Made by a program: the position numbers and the translations under genes
Notes under the pieces: model-generated
Databases searched by the model: none
Told to the model about the DNA's origin: nothing
What the model saw: the letters and a program-made list of their open reading frames with translations, nothing else
In this document: one piece after another, positions 43,371 through 57,003 of the stretch
How positions within the stretch are numbered: the first letter of the stretch is position 1
Layout of the letters: the number at the start of each line of letters is the position of its first letter
NCBI GenBank assembly: GCA_030765055.1
Contig: CM060953.1
Location: forward strand, 195,873,482 to 195,937,481
Source: Mantis religiosa
Lineage: Eukaryota; Arthropoda; Insecta; Mantodea; Mantidae
Direction of reading: 5' to 3'
DNA: 64,000 nt

Positions 43371-46015
43371 TTTTAAGATAAGTGAAGACTTATGTTGATT
43401 ATTATATGTGTATAGTATTTGTTGCTTCACTGTAACTATCTTCATATTTTATGTATATAGGTACAGAATCAAAATCCTTATGTGAGTGGCACAGGAGGTA
43501 AATGTTGCTTCTGAACTTTTCATACAAAGATTATGTGAAAGTTGATATGATAAATCAGTTTCAAAATAGGTAACTTAATAGAATGGGTGGTAGTTTTAGG
43601 GCAAGCTATACAGGTCTTGAGCAAATGTCACCGGTTCAAATTTAATATAATATCTGTAAAGTTTATGTAGAAAAGCATACACAAAGTATATAAGGATTAT
43701 TTAATTTATACTACCCTTAGACACAATCATGAATTTTAATGATAGAAAATTACCTTCAGTTCTTGCCGTTCAGAATGAACTATTACGTTTTTTTTTTTCT
43801 TCAAAATTTAGAAAGTTTGAACAACCTGCAAATTTCCTCAACCTCTAAGGGTCCTCAGGGTAGGATTGTATGCATGCTAAGAAAGGGGTGGAAACAAATA
43901 TTTAATATTTCAATTAAAATACTTTGTTTTTATTATAAAACATTGGGTAAACTCTCTTCTACACCTGTGACAATGTTCAAAATATTCTTATAATTATGAC
44001 GGTTTGAAGTTTGAAATATATTTGAGAGATTTTATTAGGTACTTTGTTCAAATTTATTTCATTTGGTTTCATCTGTATTATAAATTTTGTTGCAATTGTT
44101 CAGTGTTTAGAAGTTAAATTTGTAGAACAAAAGAATAAATGTATAAAAACTTTGAACAGTGTTCCTATATTCAGGCTGACAAACATAGGTTCCTAATGTT
44201 ACTAATTGGACGTAAGTATAATGATGAAACTCTGCTTATTTAAGCACATTTTAACTTATTTATTTAATCCAAATGTTCTTTAAGCCCATGATAAGCCATT
44301 TAGCTCCAGCTTTACATTCTTATTTTTTATCTGCAGTTAAAGTTTTTCTTTGAAAGCTTCAGTAAGTTTTTCATTATGATTTCGACTTATTTATTCTGTT
44401 GATCATGATCTAAAACAAAAGGATGCATATAACGACATTCATATGTCTACTATAAAAATTGAGACGGTCAACCCCAGGTGTGTGAGCCAGCTAAAACCTT
44501 CTGAATGACCCGCCGATAACCTCCAATATGTAGCTTCCTCTTTCGAATATAAGGAAGCAATATCGACTTATTCATAAATTAATTTTGCATTTCAGTGTCT
44601 TGAGATATATAAATATTCCCCAAGCTTTCAAATGAAAATAATAGAAATAAAAAATAAGTTTAGAGCTTATTCTAATTTTAAAATACTCTGGAACTTCCAC
44701 TTAATTTGATTAAATTCTGTAAATTGCTCCTTTAAGTTCGGGTTCCTTAAATTCATGACTTTCAGGCTCATGTGCAAACATGACACTATATATATTTGTT
44801 AAAAGTATTTCCAGTTACATTTTTGTTAAAACTAAATAATGTTAAACTATTACAGATTCGCATCTCGCTAATATATGTGTTCTTTGCAACAAGAGAAGTC
44901 ATTGATACTGAGATAAAAGAAATACAATTTGAAACTTCATCAGGCCTTCACAATACAGGGAAATTCCCTCAGTAAATTCACAAATAAAAGGTATAGCTGT
45001 AAAACTTCAGTATGTTTGGCTTTATTATAAATAAATGAATGTCGTTTCGAAGGAAAAGTGAATAATAGGAACAAATGAATGACTTCTAAACAGCTACACT
45101 TACTTTAACGATATACAAATGTGTACCACAACAGTGAGAAACTTTGTGTATTTTTAGTAATCTCTGAAACAACTGAGCCAATTCTGTTATTCTCTTTTGG
45201 CGCACGTGGGGACTAAAAATACTTCAAATTTAATTTCATAAATCTTAAAGGATTAAAAAGTATTTAAAATTCCTTCTACTTTAATAGGAACTCGTTGGAA
45301 TTATGGAAGAACATGCTCACAAAGAAATCCTTGACTTTATGTTGGCAATCACATGAAGTATGAAATAGTTTTTGTTAAGTGAATTTTATTATTATGACAT
45401 TTTATAGTCTACTTTATAACATACTGCTACAAAATACTGTAATTTTCACTCTAATTGCTTTATTTCCATTTAAATATCACAGTGGCAGTGTACGTTACAA
45501 TCTCTTGATGTCATCTGCAATATTTTGATGGAAATTGTTTCAAATGCCGTGGTATGTATGTTTATAGGGAAGTTTTATGTATGGCCAACCTGTTCAGTTA
45601 CACATCACACTTGATTTTGCAGCACTCATTTGTTCTCCAGTGTTTACACTGGAAAATGCCTATATCACAAAGAATGTATTATAAATATCATGGAGGTGCA
45701 TTAAGAAAATGTAAAACTACTCAAAAGGACAGTAATTCCTCATAAATAGGTAAAACATAACTCTAAGTGACACATGTAATGTAAGAGTGAGGTTAGATCA
45801 GACCCCTGGTATCACAAGCAACAGTATACAGCTCTGTGCCAGTACTTTAAGAAGAAAACTTTCTCCAATAATTTATATGAAAATAGAGAGGGTGATAGTG
45901 CAGAAAGTGCTTTGAGATAAGTTTAGAAAACACGTGAACACATTATTTTACGTAAGCCTTGAAAATTTGACATATATTTTTATTGTTTACCACATTTTGT
46001 TGCTACTGTCTCTTG
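43371..46015. other. Long AT-rich region without recognised features
   Basis: About 2.6 kb. Open frames (for example 43739-43993 and 45554-45745) show no domain or repeat relation that I can identify. Confidence 0.4.
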
Positions 46016-46409
46016 TACAGTTTCTTTGATAATGGAATAATCTCAAAAGGTCTGTGGCCTCCAGATCCCCTTACCTAACCTCACCGGAGTTTTTCTTGTG
46101 GGGGTATCTAAAAACAGAGTGTATAAGAATAGACCACGGACAATTAATATTCTCAAAAAATCCATTATAACAGAAATAAGTAACATTGGAGACCATACTC
46201 TCCGTAAAACTTTAGATAATACGGTGATACGAGTACAAACATGTATAGATGCTGGTGGAGGACACTTCCGACATTTTCTCTGAGATGTAAATTGTGTAAT
46301 GTAATCTCCAAATTGTGTATTATATTCTCCCAAAGTTACACGTGTGTTCTATTATTGGTTCAAAAGTTATGGCCTATTGAAATGGTTCAGATTTATATGG
46401 ATCGCACTG
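46016..46409 (+). mobile_element. IS630/Tc1-type element, 3' fragment (D3)
   Basis: Starts abruptly in the region GTTTCTTTGATAATGGAATA (shared with 8195 and 33040). It carries the C-terminal transposase segment (IKTDRVYKNRP-type sequence, then IDAGGGHFRHFL and a stop at 46283) and the intact right end GGTTCAGATTTATATGGATC, then GCACTG before TA. It is 5'-truncated and does not have the foldback of D1. Confidence 0.82.
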
Positions 46410-47648
46410 TATTTGCAAGTCTCTCGGCGTCAACACGGTTTGTTAACATAAAACAAGTTGCCGAAATACAACCATTTTAAAACTTTTGTTAACAATGTAA
46501 CAATTGTAATGTCAACATTTTTAATGTCTATTTTAACATCTGTGGGTGAAATCGTGCATAAGTGTATGTCAACTCATTTTTATGGTGATATGTAAATTAG
46601 TAAGCAGTGATTAAAAATAACCGGAGATAAATACAGGTATTTAAACATGTAGATACAATAAAATCTATACTTATTGCCATGAATAATTATATAAATATAT
46701 AAATGCCGAAAGCAGTTCATTCAACTTTGGCTCTATCACTTTTGACGAACTCAATGTACGTACCTAAGTAACTGTGTGAAGGGTCATCTATTCCACAGGG
46801 GTTCTCACATAGATGGCAGTGTGCGACTGAACTGTGTCATATTTTCCCTTGAAGAGGACATAATATATACCCACTCAAGTAGCAAGTTTGAAAAACAATA
46901 TTTTAACAGACATGGTGAATAAATAATCAAATATTTCAAATTCAGGTTCAGTATATTATTATTGCGTTTCGATTAAGTAGTGGAATAGAAGTATAAACGA
47001 TAAGTTTAATCAGCAGCATATAGTTCGTATGCTTAGGATAGCTGAACAGTTTAGAGCGATCACCAGCGATGGCAATACGTGCATTGTATCTATGTAAGAA
47101 CGCCTGAGAACTAGGTGACCCTTCGTGCACGTCTCATTAAAGACGGCCATTTACGTTTCTCGAAACAGAAACTGCAGACCAAGAACTGAAAAAAGCAGTC
47201 CATTACCAACTTTTAAATAATTTTTAATTAATTAATAAAAATATTGTATTAATCTGCATCTTCTACAACGGAAACAGTGATCAATTTTATCAACACTTTT
47301 TAAACAAAGCATATTAAGCATTTATAGATGCGAGGCGCATCGTCTTTATTTTCTCTTGTACTTAACTCTAGTTATTAGAGAAATTATTAAATTGATGCAC
47401 AAAAATTAATACCTAAAATAGATGTGTTGAGGCCCACTGAACCCCTGAAAGTAGGTAGTAGCAAAGGTGTAGTGTATGTGTTACGATTAATTACGAAATA
47501 TCATATTATATACAATATCTTCCAAAAGTATAACATGAATATCCACAGAACAATGCTCCCATGTTCTAATTATTTTGATCAAGCTACTATATTCAAATGT
47601 TTTCATGACAAATACCTTATGACTAGTTAACGGATTTATAGACATTAA
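46410..47648. other. Unassigned stretch
   Basis: No gene, array or terminus recognised. Confidence 0.4.
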
Positions 47649-48005
47649 AAATGTGTGAAATAGGCAGGCCTAAGGCACTAAAATGGGCAAAATGGGCACT
47701 TAAATAGGCACTAAAAATTTGCCAAGTAAGCACTTAGAAATTACACTTTTAGTAAAATGGTTCCTGAAATGCACTATAACAAAATGACAATCATAGCAAC
47801 ATATACTGCTACATATTCGCTAAACACATACTATTTTGCGATTCCCTAGGCGAAATAGTTCTTCATTTATTCCAAAATTTCATAAATGACTCCACAGCAA
47901 GTTAAAATAACTGATATTGTCGTATAATTAAAATACATATAAATCCACTTCACTAAGTAACAACCATAATGTACAGAAAGGTGTAAAGTAACTATGTCAA
48001 AAAAA

Positions 48006-48037
<32 letters not shown>

Positions 48038-49016
48038 ATGGGTTTTGGCGGGGAGGCTTAAGGGTGAAAATTGAAATATTTAAAGCTTTTGTTATACTTG
48101 TTTCAAATTTATACCATTTATTTTTGTGATCGATCAAGAATGGAATAATACCAAGTTTAGCTTTCTACTTACAACAGTTTATATCTAAATTACAGGCGAT
48201 TTTTAAATGTCCTACTTATTGTAATTTTAAAAATTAATGCTTGGGGTATAAGTTTCTGCACCCATTTTAACCTATTAATGTCCTGTACCTATGTGAAGTA
48301 TTTGTCCTCGCCATATAAACAAAGGGAAAAAAATAATCATACCTATTTAACAATTTTTATTTCCTAAGCCTTTTCAGTAAGAAGTAAGCATTATACTCCT
48401 TTTTAATAAAAATAACAAAAACACAAGAAATGTAAATGGGTACACTTAATTTGCAGTTGTCCTTACATGCATGTTTAGAATTTCATACAGATTAATAGAA
48501 AACTGCATTCTGTGGAACATTTTGAAGTAGTGAAAATGTAGAAAATATGGAATCTGAGAAATCTGAGGTTAAAATTACGTAATAGCAGCTACAATACAGG
48601 TGTAGGGTTATTTAAATAGTCATGTGACGTTTTCTGTAGTGCCTCTGCAAAAATAGTTATATTATTGAAGTATATGTATATTAATTTTAAGACATAAATA
48701 AATTTGGTATTGTTGTAAGTTTTGGGCCAATTTGCACAGACGTGTCTCCTTAATAAACCCCTTTTTGTACATTCAATGTGCAGCAGGAAGAAATTTCACT
48801 TCCCCGAAAACAAAAGCTGTTGTTACAAATTACAAGCAGAAGAAATTGACTAAAAAGTGCAGTTTTAGGCACTAACAAGCAGAATAGGCACAAACGTATC
48901 AAATAGGCATTTATAGGCGCTATAAAACTAAGATATTAGGCTAATAATTGTAGGAAACGTGCTTATAACTTAAAAGCTTACGTTTCTGAACAAATGAATA
49001 AAATAGGCTAATAGGG
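47649..49016. mobile_element. Possible non-autonomous element with GGCAC-type subterminal words
   Basis: Both ends are dense in the short direct words AATAGGCAC, GGGCACTTAAATAGGCACT (47660-47715) and TTAGGCACT, AATAGGCAC, AAATAGGCAT (48865-48915). The middle contains a 30-base A run and no open frame of note. Clustered subterminal words are typical of hAT-like elements, but no terminal inverted repeat or target duplication was identified. Confidence 0.3.
48007..48036 (+). repeat. Homopolymer A run (30 bases)
   Basis: An uninterrupted run of A, preceded by a shorter A run with one C. It could be a retroposon tail, but no retroposed body was recognised upstream. Confidence 0.9.
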
Positions 49017-49783
49017 AAAAATCCGCCCTCTACTTATAACACATAAAACTTCCCGTAATCTTTATTGCCCTGCAAAGAAACTAAACGTCAGAGCCAACTT
49101 ATGGCAACAATATATAAAACATTGGACTATCACTTAAAGTCTACTGTATTCCCAAAACTGTAATAACATTTCTATAAAAGAATACGCGCTTGTTTGGCAA
49201 GACTAAACAGCAATCACATATTCTGCTTTTGAATGTGTGTTTCTCATTGATCTCACAAGAGTAGCGGACTAAAGGAAACCTGTTGCTCTGCTTGTTGCGA
49301 CAGAATAACAAACGACAGAGTTAAAAATGACAGAAAGTGAAACGTTTGAAGTTGCCGACATCAGGCAAGTGTTTCTATAAGGAAAACCTGGAGAAATCCT
49401 CAATGGGTCGCTTCCTACACGAGGAATGAATGAATAATTAATGAGAAAGTGATTTTTTCTAAAGATGCTTACTTTGACAGGCAAGTTCCTCTTATTTACG
49501 CACACATGGATAGCGAATTGCCGCTTAAAAACTGCAAGGATTTAAAAATTCAGTTCTACAGCAAAGAATACCTTGGAATAATACATACCATTCAAATTTT
49601 ATTTAAAACAACTCAGGTTCTTTAACGAAATCTAAGTTTTGTGTAGTGAAATTCTGTTTACAAATAATGATTCACCCTTTACAAAAACGTGTACATAAAC
49701 TCCGAGGGCGGTCGAAACCTTTCCAACCTAATAAAGATAAAAGACATATTTTTCAGATATTTTTTTTCTGTTTATTTTTCAAC

Positions 49784-52700
49784 AATGTCTCCTTGTAACT
49801 CTATACACTTCTCCCAGCGATGCTCCTATCTCTGTAACCCGTCCAAATAGTACTCGGCGTCTTTCAACATAGTCTCCTCTCAGCGATGTGCCTATCTCTG
49901 TAACCCGTCCAAATCGTACTCGGCGTTTTCCAACACAGTCTCCTTGTAACTCTACACACTTCTCCCAGCGATGCTCCCATCTCTGTAGCCCGTCCAAATA
50001 GTACTCGGTGTTTTTCAGCATAGTCTCCTTGTAACTCTACACACTTCTCCCAGCGATGCTCTCATCTCTGTAACCCCTCCAAATAGTACTCGGCGTTTTT
50101 CAACATAGTCTCCTTGTAACTCTACACACTTCTCCCAGCGATGCTCTCATCTCTATAACCCGTCCAGAAGTACTCGGCGTTTTTCAACATAGTCTCCTTG
50201 TAACTCTACACACTTCTCCCAGCGATGCTCCCAACTCTGTAACACGTCCAAATAGTACTCGGCGTTTTTCAACATAGTCTCTTTGTAACTCTACACACTT
50301 CTCCCAGCGATGCTCCCATATCTATAACCCGTCCAGAAGTACTCGGCGTTTTTTTAACATAGTCTCCTTGTAACTCTACACACTTCTCCCAGCGATGTTC
50401 CCATCTCTGTAACCGGTCCAAATAGTACTCGGCGTTTTTCAACATAGTCTCCTTGTAACTCTACACACTTCTCCCAGCGATGCTCCCATCTCTGTAACAC
50501 GTCCAAATAGTACTCGCCGTTTTGCAACATAGTCTCCTTGTAACTCTACACACTTCTCCCAGCGATGCTCCCATCTCTGTAACACGTCCAAATAGTACTC
50601 GCCGTTTTGCAACATAGTCTCCTTGTAACTCTACACACTTCTCCCAGCGATGTTCTCATCTCTGTAACCCGTCCAAATAGTACTCGGCGTTTTTCAACAT
50701 AGTCTCCTTGTAACTCTACACACTTCTCCCAGCGATGTTCTCATCTCTGTAACCCGTCCAAATAGTACTCGGCGTTTTCCACCATAGTCTCTTTGTAACT
50801 CTACACACTTCTCCCAGCGATGTTCCCATCTATGTAACCCGTCCAAATAGTACTCGGCGTTTATCAACATAGTCTCCTTGTAACTCTACACACTTCTCCC
50901 AGCGATGTTCCCATCTCTGTAACCCGTACAAACAGAACTCGACGTTTTTCTACATAGTCTCGTTGTGACTCTACATACTTCTCCCAGCGATGCTCCCATC
51001 TCTGTAACCCGTCCAAATAGTACTCGGGGTTTTATCAACATAGTCTCCTTGTAACTCTACACACTTCTCCCAGTGATGCTCCCATCTCTGTAACCCGTAC
51101 AAACAGAACTCGACGTTTTTCTACATAGTCTCCTTGTGACTCTACACACTTCTCCCAGCGATGCTCCCATCTCTGTAACCCGTCCAAATAGTACTCGGGG
51201 TTTTTCTACATAGTCTCCTTGTGACTCTACACACTTCTCCCAGCGATGCTCCCATCTCTGTAACCCGTCCAAATAGTACTCGGGGTTTTTCTACATAGTC
51301 TCCTTGTGACTCTACACACTTCTCCCAGCGATGCTCCCATCTCTGTAACCCGTCCAAATAGTACTCGGGGTTTTTCAACATAGTCTCCTTGTAACTCTAC
51401 ACACTTCTCCCAGTGATGCTCCCATCTCTGTAACCCGTCCAAATAGTACTCGGGGTTGTTCTACATAGTCTCCTTGTAACTCTACACACTTCTCCCAGCG
51501 ATGCTCCCATCTCTGTAACCCGTCCAAATAGTACTCGGGGTTGTTCTACATAGTCTCCTTGTAACTCTACACACTTCTCCCAGCGATGTTCCCATCTCTG
51601 TAACCCGTACAAACAGAACTCGACGTTTTTCTACATAGTCTCCTTGTGACTCTACACACTTCTCCCAGCGATGCTCCCATCTCTGTAACCCGTCCAAATA
51701 GTACTCGGGGTTTTTCAACATAGTCTCCTTGTAACTCTACACACTTCTTCCAGTGATGCTCCCATCTCTGTAACCCGTCCAAATAGGACTCGGGGTTGTT
51801 CTACATAGTCTCCTTGTAACTTTACACACTTCTCCCAGCGATGCTCCCATCTCTGTAACCCGTCCAAATAGTACTCGGGGTTTTTCAACATAGTCTCCTT
51901 GTAACTCTACACACTTCTCCCAGCGATGCTCCCATCTCTGTAACCCGTCCAAATAGTACTCGGCGTTTTTCAACATATTCTCCTTGTAACTCTACACACT
52001 TCTCCCAGCGATGCTCCCATCTCTGTAACCCGTCCAAATAGTACTCGGGGTTTTTCAACATAGTCTCCTTGTAACTCTACACACTTCTTCCAGCGATGCT
52101 CCCATCTCTGTAACACGTCCAAATAGTACTCGGCGTTTTGCAACATAGTCTCCTTGTAACTCTACACACTTCTCCCAGCGATGCTCCCATCTCTGTAACC
52201 CGTCCAAATAGTACTCGACGTTTTTCAACATAGTCTCCTTGTAACTCTACACACTTCTCCCAGCGATGCTCCCATCTCTGTAACACGTCCAAATAGTACT
52301 CGACGTTTTTCAACATAGTCTCCTTGTAACTCTACACACTTCTCCCAGCGATGCTCCCATCTCTGTAACACGTCCGAATAGTACTCGGCGTTTTCCAACA
52401 TAGTCTCCTTGTAACTCTACACACTTCTCCCAGCGATGCTCCCATCTCTGTATCCCGTCCAAATAGTACTCGGCGTTTTTCAACATAGTCTCCTTGTAAC
52501 TCTACACACTTCTCCCAGCGATGCTCTCATCTCTGTAACACGTCCAAATAGTACTCGGCGTTTATCAACATAGTCTCCTTGTAATTCTACACACTTCTCC
52601 CAGCCATACTCCCATCTCTGTAACCCGTCCAAATAGTACTCGGCGTTTATCAACATAGTCTGCTTGTCACTCTACATACTTCTCCCAGCGATGTTCTCGT

Positions 52701-52905
52701 CTCTATAACCCGTCCAAATCGTATTCGGCGTTTTCCACCATAGTCTCCTTGGAACTCTACACACTTCTCCCAGCGATGTTCCCATCTCTGTAACCCGTCC
52801 AAATAGTACTCGACGTTTTTCAACATAGTCCCCTTGTAACTGTACACACTTCCGCCAGCGATGCTCCCATCTCTGTAACCCTTCCAAATAGTACTCGGCG
52901 TTTTT
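49784..52905 (-). repeat. Tandem array, about 37 units of 85 bp, from the mariner C-terminal coding segment
   Basis: Each minus-strand unit encodes YYLDGLQRWEHRWEKCVELQ, then GDYVE, which is the C-terminal end of the adjacent transposase (YYLEGLQRWEHRWRKCVQLQ just inside the array edge). The 85-bp period shifts frame every unit, so frames of about 71-79 codons recur. Two unit classes are visible: one with CCGTCCAAATAGTACTCGGC and one with CCGTACAAACAGAACTCGAC (for example 50928, 51098 and 51608). They are spaced by multiples of 85, and there is a 340-bp higher-order repeat (identical frames at 51142 and 51482). Confidence 0.96.
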
Positions 52906-53899
52906 CTCTGCAAAATAATTGTTCACGAAAGTGATTGCCGCTTCATTTGACGAAAATCCCTGTCTTCGAAGCGCAATTTTCAGATGACGGAACAAAAAGA
53001 AGTTGCTTGGGGCTAGATCTGGTGAGTCAAACACCTCAAACCGTAATTCTTGGATTTTTGCCATTGCAACCGCTGAGGAGTGAGACGGTGCGTTGTCTTG
53101 GTGAAACAGGATTTTCTTTTTCTATAAATGTGGACGTTTACCCGCAAGTTCTGCTTTTAGCTTGACATGTAATGATGCGTAGTATTCTGCTGTAATGGTT
53201 CTTCCTTTTTGAAGATAGTCCATCAATATAACTCCTTGACTATCCCAAAAAAACTGTGTCATCACTTTTCTAGCCGAGAAAAACGCTTTTGCTTATTTTG
53301 GAGCCGGTTCTCCCTTTGCAGTCCACTGTCTGGACTGTATATTTTTTTCCGGCGTATAATGGTATATCCAAGTTTCATCTACAGTAATTAATCGGTGCCA
53401 AAACTCGGGTTTATTGCGTCTAAACTGCGTCAACAAAGCATGGAAATGTTCATTGGAACACGTTTTTGGTTTAACCTGAGCAAACGTGGCACCCAACGCG
53501 CGGGCTGCTGTCTCATGGCTAAATGTTGATTTAATATATGACAAACACGTTCTTTTGAGATGTGCATAGCCTCTACTATCTCTCTCACTTTAATTCGGTG
53601 GTCGTTTAGCACCATTTGGCTTTTTTTGGCGGTGGTTGCAGTTTTTGGACGTCCCGAACGACATCGTTTAGCAAGAGCTTAGGGCTACGTTTAAATTCAG
53701 CTGCCCAAAATTTCACTGTGGTAAATGATGGTGCAGAGTCCCCATACACAGAATCCAACTTATCTTTGATTTGCGTAGGCGTATTGCCTTTCAAAAACAA
53801 ATACTTAATGATAACTCGATACTCGATTTTGTTCATTTTCATAAAAAAAACTGACATCAACTCACTCAAACGACTGTTACATAACAACTGAGCGTCCAA
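52906..53899 (-). pseudogene. mariner transposase, source copy of the 85-bp array
   Basis: On the minus strand the N-terminal HTH domain (EYRVIIKYLFLKGNTPTQIK, 53830-53770, and KVREIVEAMHISKERVCHIL, about 53590-53530) is followed by RWVPRLLRLNQKRV. Next comes the first catalytic block LITVDETWIYHYTPEKN (53400-53340, Asp present), then HQDNAPSHSSAVAMAK (about 53095-53050, second Asp present). The third block, SPDLAPSNFFLF, has its catalytic Asp changed to Asn. Several frameshifts and stops separate these blocks. The linker motif WVPRLL is intact. The remnant runs directly into the array. Confidence 0.88.
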
Positions 53900-54016
53900 G
53901 ATGACTGAAACTTTATTGAGTAACTGTCAACACATCAATTAAGGAAAAGCACTGGCTTTTATTTACGAGTGCTGCCATCTTGATGTTGAGGTCGGTAACT
54001 TTACAGGTCACTCAGT

Positions 54017-55329
54017 TATACTAAGAGGTATCAGTATATACACTTCCTTTATCATAATAACATTTTAAAGTATGTAAAAAATTATAAAAAATAGTAAATT
54101 ATATAAATTTCACTATTTATTGATAGTGTGAGGTTATGTTAGAATGCCATGGGATGAATCATACGCAAGGGACACGGTAGTGCTCCCAGTCTTGGTCTAG
54201 TGTACCTATGGACCCAAGTGGGGCATTCCCGGGAGATGAGGCGAGAGGAGACAGAGTGCAGAGGCCCTTCATGTTTGTTACCAGTTGGAAAATCCCTGGC
54301 AGTACGTAAAACCGGCATTCCACCCGCCGTGGCCCTACAATGGTCTACAAGTCGGTTCAGAGAGTGTCCTACCGAATACCGAAGTTTTAGCAGGAGAATA
54401 TCATCCTGCCATACAGCGTGGTGGTGTGTGACGAGCGGCAAACTAATAAATCTCTAATAAATACTGTTCACGCTCAGACAAATATTCAGATTTTGCAAAA
54501 ACTAACACATGAGGAAGGAGGGAGTAATGTATTTAACATAACCGTAAAACCCCATATTTTTAGCTCAAATAATTTTACTAATACAAATAAGTAAAGTAGA
54601 TACTAATATATTAAAACAATGCATTGAGACGTAAGCACTGTAATGAACATCATTATTGGTTGTCATGTATGCGTGAACGTATATTTGAAATTAATCAGGA
54701 CTGAAACGTAAGCATTTGACAAACGTGGTAAAAGAAATATGTACGTTGAATAAGCCAAGGTGTTTGTTAAATTCGATGACAGGAAGCAACACACTTTTTG
54801 CTAGTCTGGTAGAACGTTTCTGGTCATATTATATATTTGTTTATGAATGGTTAGTAATCTCTATTTACTCTAGAGAGTTCAAAGCAGTATTATTCAGTTA
54901 CTCTTACATAAAAAAGTGTATCAGCTGGATCAATGAGACGCGATCCACCTCTACCCCCTTACTACTGCTAGAACAATTCAATAGAGTTAATGTGGGCTCA
55001 AATTATGTTGCAAACAGAAATAATATGTTTAAACTGACTGGCCTTCTATGACTTATTCACGAAGAAATTGACAAGGAACACAACAAGACTGGGAAAGCTT
55101 CGTGAGACATCAGATAAACTACAAGAAGACGACTTTTGGAAAGAAATAGCATGTAACGAGATTTTGGAACCTATCATCATAAATTTGCAGTACTCAGACG
55201 TTGAAGACAAATGACAATGACGAATTATCTCTTAAGGAACATTCACATACGGATGCACCGCTGGTATTTTCGTTGGATTAGAAAAATAAGTAATTCATAA
55301 ACTATAATTAACTTCTTCTTCACACCAAG
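54017..55329. other. Unassigned stretch
   Basis: 54130-54440 is GC-richer than its surroundings, with frames open on both strands but no recognised domain. The remainder is AT-rich. Confidence 0.4.
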
Positions 55330-56690
55330 GGCTAGGCAATGCTGCTTGTTCCGGCTTGAAACATGTCTGACCATAGTTTTCGTGGTCTTCCCGAATGTCT
55401 CTTTCCTCTAGGATTATAGTTTATAACTCTTCTTGGGATCCTATCTCTCGGCATTCTCTCAATATGCTCTCTCCATTCATTTCTATAATTTATTATCTTT
55501 TCTTCCAAAGAACTTATTTCTAAATCTTCTCTTATTTTTTCATTTGGGATTTTATCTAAAAGAGTACATCCCTTTACTGCTCTTAATCATCACATTTCGG
55601 CAGCCTGTATCTTGTTTTTGTCTGTTTTTGTTAATGTCCATGTTTCAGAACCAAAGAGAAAAGCAGGCACAGCCATTACTTTATAAAATTTCATCCGTGT
55701 TTATTTTCTGGTTTTAGCTTTTAGGTTTCTATTTATTATTCCGCATATTTGTTGAAACATTGGTAATTTATTTTTAAAATCATTTTCATATTTATAGCTG
55801 ACATATGTTCCCAAATATTTAAAACCCGTAACTTGCTCTAAGATAATATCATCAATTACTATTTTGGTTCTAATAGTGTCTTTACCTCAAAACGCCATTG
55901 TTTTTGTTTTATTTGTGGAAATTTTGAAATTATAATTCTTACGTAGCTTCTTTAAAATATATACTGCTCGTCTTCTGTTTTACCTATAATTATTTGGTCA
56001 TCCGCAAATAGCATCGTCTTAAGAGTAAAATTTGGTGAAAGATGAATGCCTCCGTTAATCTTAAACATCCACTCTCTAATCAGATCATCTATATAAATTG
56101 TGAACAAGATAGGAGACAAACTGCAACCCTGTCTTACACCTTGATTTGTATCTATCCATTTACTATATATTCCCATTTCCAATATGTATACTGATTGTTG
56201 TATCCTTATATATAGATCTTAGAACTTTAATGAGATGATTTGGGTAGCCTCTTCGAGTCATGATTTCCCACAATTTTTTTCTATTTACATGATCAAACGC
56301 TTTTTCATAATCACTAAAAGCTATATGTGTTTCAAGATTAAATTCTCTTCTTTTTTCTATTATCTGCTTAACTGTAAAGGTAGCATCTGTACAGGATCAT
56401 ACTTTTCTAAAACCATTTTGTTTTTCTCAAAGTAGAACATCTGTAATGGTTTGTAACCTTTAACTTAAGATTGTTGCATATAATTTATATCCTGTGTTTA
56501 AATTAATTATTCCCCTATAATTCTCATATCTATTTCGAGTACCTTTCTTAAAAATAGATATAATTAGAGCATGTGTCCAGGATCTTGAGATTTGGCATCC
56601 ATTTCACCATCTATTAATTAAATTCAAAATTCTTTGATTTATTATCGGTCCACCATATTTCAATAATTCTGCATACACAAGAGTGGGGAT
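55330..56690 (-). pseudogene. Non-LTR retrotransposon RT fragment (clade unresolved)
   Basis: The minus strand reads ISIFKKGTRNRYENYRGIIN, then NGFRK, and AFSDYEKAFDHVNRKKLWEI (motif A). GVRQGCSLSPILFTIYIDDL is motif B and LFADDQIIIGKTEDEQ is the catalytic FADD, intact. The C-terminal region downstream has LRAVKGCTLLDKIPNEKIRE and HIERMPRDRIPRRVINYNPR, ending near 55330. Stops and frameshifts occur at about 56430, 56300, 55950 and 55720. The style differs from the Jockey-like copies at 6-7 and 25.7-27.1 kb. No endonuclease domain was seen, so it is 5'-truncated. Confidence 0.85.
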
Positions 56691-57003
56691 AACAAGGTGG
56701 CAACGGTGAAGGCTTCCCACGCATCTGATTCGCTACAGGCGAGAACTATTCCCATTTGGAACACATAACAATCCTAATCGCCCGCAATAGGATTGGTATA
56801 GTGGACGAATCGGAATGAGGCATTCAATTTGAGTACATAATGTAATCATGAGAACAAAATAACACATTTCTACACTTGTATATTCATATCTTTATATATC
56901 TCACACACATTTTCCACTTATAAATTGCTTCTTTCCTACAACACCAACCCACACAGATTTCTGGTAGCATTCTCCATTCTTCTGGGCTCCTTTGAACATC
57001 ATT
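56691..57003. other. Unassigned stretch before the 108-bp array
   Basis: About 310 bases. No tRNA-like head of the type seen at the other 108-bp loci was recognised here. Confidence 0.4.

Larger units (their letters stand above)
49698..54016 (-). mobile_element. mariner element with an internal 85-bp tandem expansion
   Basis: Candidate terminal repeats, each next to TA: AACTCCGAGGGCGGTCGAAA at 49698 and, on the minus strand, ACTGAGTGACCTGTAAAGTT at 54016. Between them is a single mariner in the right order: leader, transposase from about 53880 to 52906, the tandem array, and the 3' end. Length is about 4.3 kb against the usual 1.3 kb, and essentially all the excess is the array. Confidence 0.8.
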
